A DNA stretch of 64,000 nt from Epiperipatus broadwayi (taxonomy: Eukaryota; Onychophora; Udeonychophora; Euonychophora; Peripatidae). The DNA is taken from positions 994,001-1,058,000 of the forward strand of contig JAQFVV010006475.1 of the NCBI GenBank assembly GCA_028023455.1. The letters are read 5' to 3'. Positions 60,786-64,000 of the stretch are shown here, piece after piece. How positions within the stretch are numbered: the stretch's first letter is position 1; every line of letters starts with the position of its first letter. The position numbers were made by a program, and so were the translations under genes. The notes beneath the pieces were generated by a model. That model was not told the DNA's origin. It worked only from the letters and a program-made list of their open reading frames with translations, and made no database searches.

Positions 60786-63080
60786 AAATTAATTAATTCA
60801 AAAATTTTATTAGGCACAAATGCTTAATGATTATGAATTAATGGTAGTTAATATATATATATATATATATTATCTAATGTGTGATACTATTTAATGTATA
60901 CCTATTTAATGTGTAACTTTATTATGCATGCTAGGATTAGATAAACCTATATTTCTATTAAAATAAATGAATTTTATAGCCAGAATTTAAATAAGGAAAG
61001 AAATTTGTTCACAATAGTTTTTAAGTTCACTTTTAAAGTTTTATGAGCATGTATTTAAAGGATAGAAATGGAGTTCACAAATTTATCCTTACAATTAATA
61101 CAGTAAGAAAGCCATGGTATAAGAAACTCATGATGATTGGGTTTTATATTGATCTAAAGACTGAAGAGTAAGATAAAAGAAAAAAAATGGAGAGGGAATG
61201 AAAAAGTCTAGCAGTAATTGCTTTTTTTAAAAAAAATGCAAGATTCAGTTTTTTAAAAAAATGATAATGTGAAAGAAGCAAAGATTGGATAAAGGTAATT
61301 TAATATATTAGCTTGCTTAAACTATATAAAATAAGGATTACTATTAACACAATTAAAATTATCTTAAGTAACACACACACGCAAAAAGAATAATCTTTTT
61401 TACAAAGCCCCTCAAAAATACATCTTTAATCGCAGTGACTATCACTAAAATTAAATTTTTAATGAAACAAATATATCATCTGTCTTCTATCTCACATTTT
61501 CACATTTTAAATTAATAAGAGAAATTAATTTAAATACAAATACATAAAATCTTAACGTATAAGATATTATGACAAAATGGAAAAGTACATTTCAATGTGT
61601 ATATATATTGAAACAATTAGTTTCAAAATAACACTTTGAATGAGAAAGAAAATAATACAATATATATATATATGTTAGAAAACAAAATAGATATCAAAAC
61701 TATTCAATTAACCTCATTTAAAGTAATTAATAAATCTTACTGTAATAGTTTTATAAATATTAAGACATAATTTTGTCTTGCCTATGTATGTAGAGTAAAA
61801 ATAAATTATTGTGATTAATTAATTTAAAAAAAAATTATGTATAAAATATTAATCTATGAGATGTCCTTATCATTTTATTTATGATAATTAATTTCTCTAA
61901 CAGACAGAAATGATATAACAATGCATTATATAATTATTCTAAAAACAAATAGTATAAGATTTGGTAATCATAAAACCAACTTAAGTTTGTTTTTTAAAAA
62001 TTCATAAAGAAGTAAAAAAAATTTTGTTTTGGATATTTGCTAACAAAGTGGAGTGTTAAAGAAAGCAAAGAGGAAGGGAGGAGTTTCTCTTCTTATTTTC
62101 CAGGCTTCTAAAGAACTGAAAAAAAAAAGAATTTAAAATTCGAACCTATCTCATCTCTTCATGGATCTACATAAAGTTATTCAGTTGTTGAAACAATTTA
62201 AAACAACACAACATCTAAATCATTATATTAAAAATAAAATTATTTGAAACATCACTCTTGAATCAAAAGAGACCCAAAGAAAGAAGTCATCGGATCAATG
62301 GAAAATGATTAAAAAAATAAAAGGTATGCTGCAAGCAGTAACCTTATTTTTGTTATTTATTTATTTTTTTGGTTCGTTGTAAAATATAATTATAGTTTAA
62401 TAAATTATTTAAAAGTTGTGTTTCAGCTTGGATTAATGGTTAATAGATAAAAAAACAACTTAATAATATTTAAAGTCTTAAATTAAAATAACACACACTT
62501 GTTAATAATACATGTAAGCATGATACAAAAAAAAATTATGCATAAACATTTTTATTGGATTGTGTTACATCTGTGTTATTTATATTTATTAAAATAAACA
62601 TGAATAAGCTCACAGACAACAGATCTTCTTTATCCATCTTTTTTTATCCTTATCCCTCTCCTCTTTCTTTTCCTACTCCTTCTTCCTCTTCTTCTCTTTG
62701 TGCTCCTTCTTCTAAATCTAAAAGAGAATAGTAATATATAAAAAATAACATCTATTTAAGTTATAGAAAACTTCTTAATTTTAATACTTCATTTTTCTAC
62801 GTATAAAAGTATATTGAAAATAATTATAAATATATAATGAATCTTACAATGTGTAGTGAGTAAAACAATTTTGTATCGTAAAGGTTTAGAAACCAACTTT
62901 CATGCTAATTTAAGATATTTATTGTGTATAACGTCTAATAGAAAATGGAGATTAAGAACATCAATCTTTGAAGGATATATATTTTATTTTATATCAACAA
63001 AATCATTGGATAATGTTAATAATTTATCAATTTAGGATAAATAAATAATTGCTATACCAATGGATTAATATACTTTGCAG
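60786..63080. other. AT-rich intronic stretch, nothing recognised
   Basis: Simple sequence including (AT)n at 60851-60870 and 61662-61672. No further exon seen before 63081. Confidence 0.5.
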
Positions 63081-63148
63081 GAGAACTCCATTAGGATTAT
63101 GAACTATGAACTTAAAAAGATCCATTCTTACTTAGTTCAGGAAAATAA
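63081..63148 (+). CDS. CEP83: CEP83 orthologue, probable fourth exon (3' end uncertain)
   Basis: An acceptor TTTGCAG is followed in phase 0 by ENSIRIMNYELKKIHSYL then VQENK. This aligns column by column with the human CEP83 stretch after RSLEAE, which reads KQSAKLQVERLEKELQ then SSSEQNTFL. Shared positions include S, basic/basic, I/L, L, K, N, F and L. It directly continues the exon ending at 55636. The likely donor is the GT at 63149 (GTTTTTG), which is weak; another GT at 63135 is possible. Beyond it the frame becomes AT-rich intron-like sequence. Length and conservation are modest, so this call is less secure than the other three. Confidence 0.6.
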
Positions 63149-63930
63149 GTTTTTGTTTATTTATTTATATATTTTATATTATTATTTATATTACTTTAAT
63201 ATGTTTAAGTTTATTAATTTTTTTATTTCAAATTTGGTATCGTATCTTTATAGTAGTAGGAATACCCAAATTTAATTTTATAAATGTAAATTAAAAGTTT
63301 GACAAAATTCATCAAAATTAGATGAAGTAAAAAAAATAGTTATTATTTAACAGATATTAGAAACAGAATTATTATGCTTACTATATCATATAATAAACAT
63401 ATAATATATTTATTTTATTATAAATACATATAAAACAAGTTTTACAATTGTAAATAATACTTACATAATAATAATTATAAAACATGAACAAAGACTGTAA
63501 ATTTATTAATAAGTTATTTAAATTATTATTATTTTTTTGAATTTATATATTGTTATATATATATCTGTTAATTTTAATTATATTCTTTTCTTTTGAAAAG
63601 TTTATTATGGTATGAAATTTTATCATAGGGTATTGAATGGGGATATTATTTATTAATCTTTAAAATGATAAAAATTCATCCTTATTTTTCATTAAAATTT
63701 TATTTATCTTTTACATGATATTTTTTATTGTTTATTAAATATTATTGAGTTATTAATTTGATCTGTCTGCTTAATCATTATTATATTATATTATATATTT
63801 ATAAATAAATCCACTAATCATTATTAGTTACATAACAATTGTTTTATATATATGTTAATATTATAAACATCATAGGAATATCATTTTATTAATCATTGCT
63901 TATATAAAGGCATATTAGAAAATTACTTGT
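63149..63930. other. Very AT-rich stretch, nothing recognised
   Basis: Almost pure A/T sequence following the probable CEP83 exon. Confidence 0.5.
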
Positions 63931-63933
63931 TTA

Positions 63934-64000
63934 AAATCATCCCTGAAGAGAGCCGGTTGCAAATTCTTCATGAGTTTGAATACCATGGTATAATGGTGAC
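63934..64000 (+). pseudogene. Probable start of a Ty3/Gypsy integrase fragment at window edge
   Basis: The last 67 bases leave AT-rich sequence and encode KIIPEESRLQILHEFEYHG in one frame. This resembles the start of the Gypsy integrase zinc region (pattern P-x-x-x-R-x-x-I-L-x-x-x-H). It is cut off by the window, so the assignment is tentative. Confidence 0.4.

Larger units (their letters stand above)
55637..63080 (+). other. CEP83 intron, 7.4 kb
   Basis: The interval between the third exon and the probable fourth exon. Most of it is a single sense-oriented LINE family 1 copy (55930-60790) followed by about 2.3 kb of AT-rich sequence. Confidence 0.6.

Noticed and set aside
62101-62140. Possible CEP83 exon after TTTTCCAG (ASKELKKKRI).
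   Set aside because: It meets a stop after ten codons with no donor and does not match the expected CEP83 continuation; the exon at 63081 fits better.
63352-63400. Possible exon ILETELL after an AG at 63351.
   Set aside because: Too short, AT-rich, no donor, no CEP83 match.
1-64000. CRISPR arrays, operons, bacterial promoters or riboswitches.
   Set aside because: Spliced gene structure and metazoan transposons show a eukaryotic genome; no regularly spaced short repeats of CRISPR type were seen.

Overview
This is an AT-rich metazoan window with very long introns and a heavy load of decayed transposable elements. The only host gene I can recognise is one on the + strand: four short coiled-coil exons at 24660-24810, 39140-39364, 55388-55636 and about 63081-63148. 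They read as consecutive exons of a CEP83 (CCDC41) orthologue, a mother-centriole distal-appendage protein needed for cilium assembly. Internal junctions are all phase 0, and the introns are 14.3, 16.0 and 7.4 kb. The rest of the window is therefore mostly CEP83 intron, plus 24.6 kb of upstream sequence in which I find no earlier exon. The species cannot be named. Long TE-filled introns, Penelope-like elements, RTE-type LINEs, hammerhead-bearing repeats and a ciliary gene fit an invertebrate animal such as a mollusc, but this is inference.

Layout. 1-2115: 3' part of a YMDD-type non-LTR element (LINE family 1). 4703-4961: a ~30 bp minisatellite. 5070-8003: a nearly complete but frameshifted Penelope-like element (PLE) with GIY-YIG endonuclease on the - strand, framed by ~350 bp direct pLTR-like repeats. 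9100-11830: LINE family 1 copy, split by a repeat-rich insertion. 12381-12795: hAT MITE with 8 bp TSD. 13340-16345: LINE family 1. 17512-19110: four-copy ~400 bp satellite. 19740-20690 and 23400-24500: further LINE fragments. 22019-22250: near-perfect palindromic insertion. 25185-26702: palindromes, a 446 bp hammerhead-bearing repeat and a second hammerhead-like motif. 28890-30270: array of direct and inverted ~330 bp units. 31030-32940: more hammerhead repeats. 33630-37236 (-) and 39622-42440 (+): two RTE-type LINEs in head-to-head inverted orientation around a CEP83 exon. 39477-39591: tRNA-derived retrosequence. 43818-44462: hammerhead foldback. 47915-53845: Ty3/Gypsy LTR retrotransposon (-). 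55930-60790: fullest LINE family 1 copy. 63936-64000: start of a probable Gypsy integrase.

The most interesting signal is a dispersed repeat family, here called R. It carries hammerhead-ribozyme-like motifs with compensatory changes in helix II, occurs as tandem-dimer and foldback forms, and has tiny 3'-end-only insertions (20 and 42 bp) with 13-14 bp target-site duplications. It looks like a retrozyme or solo-pLTR type of non-autonomous retroelement, possibly moved by PLE-type machinery. Two other large palindromic insertions, each with a one-sided 36-50 bp tail and a 12-16 bp TSD, may arise by a related route.
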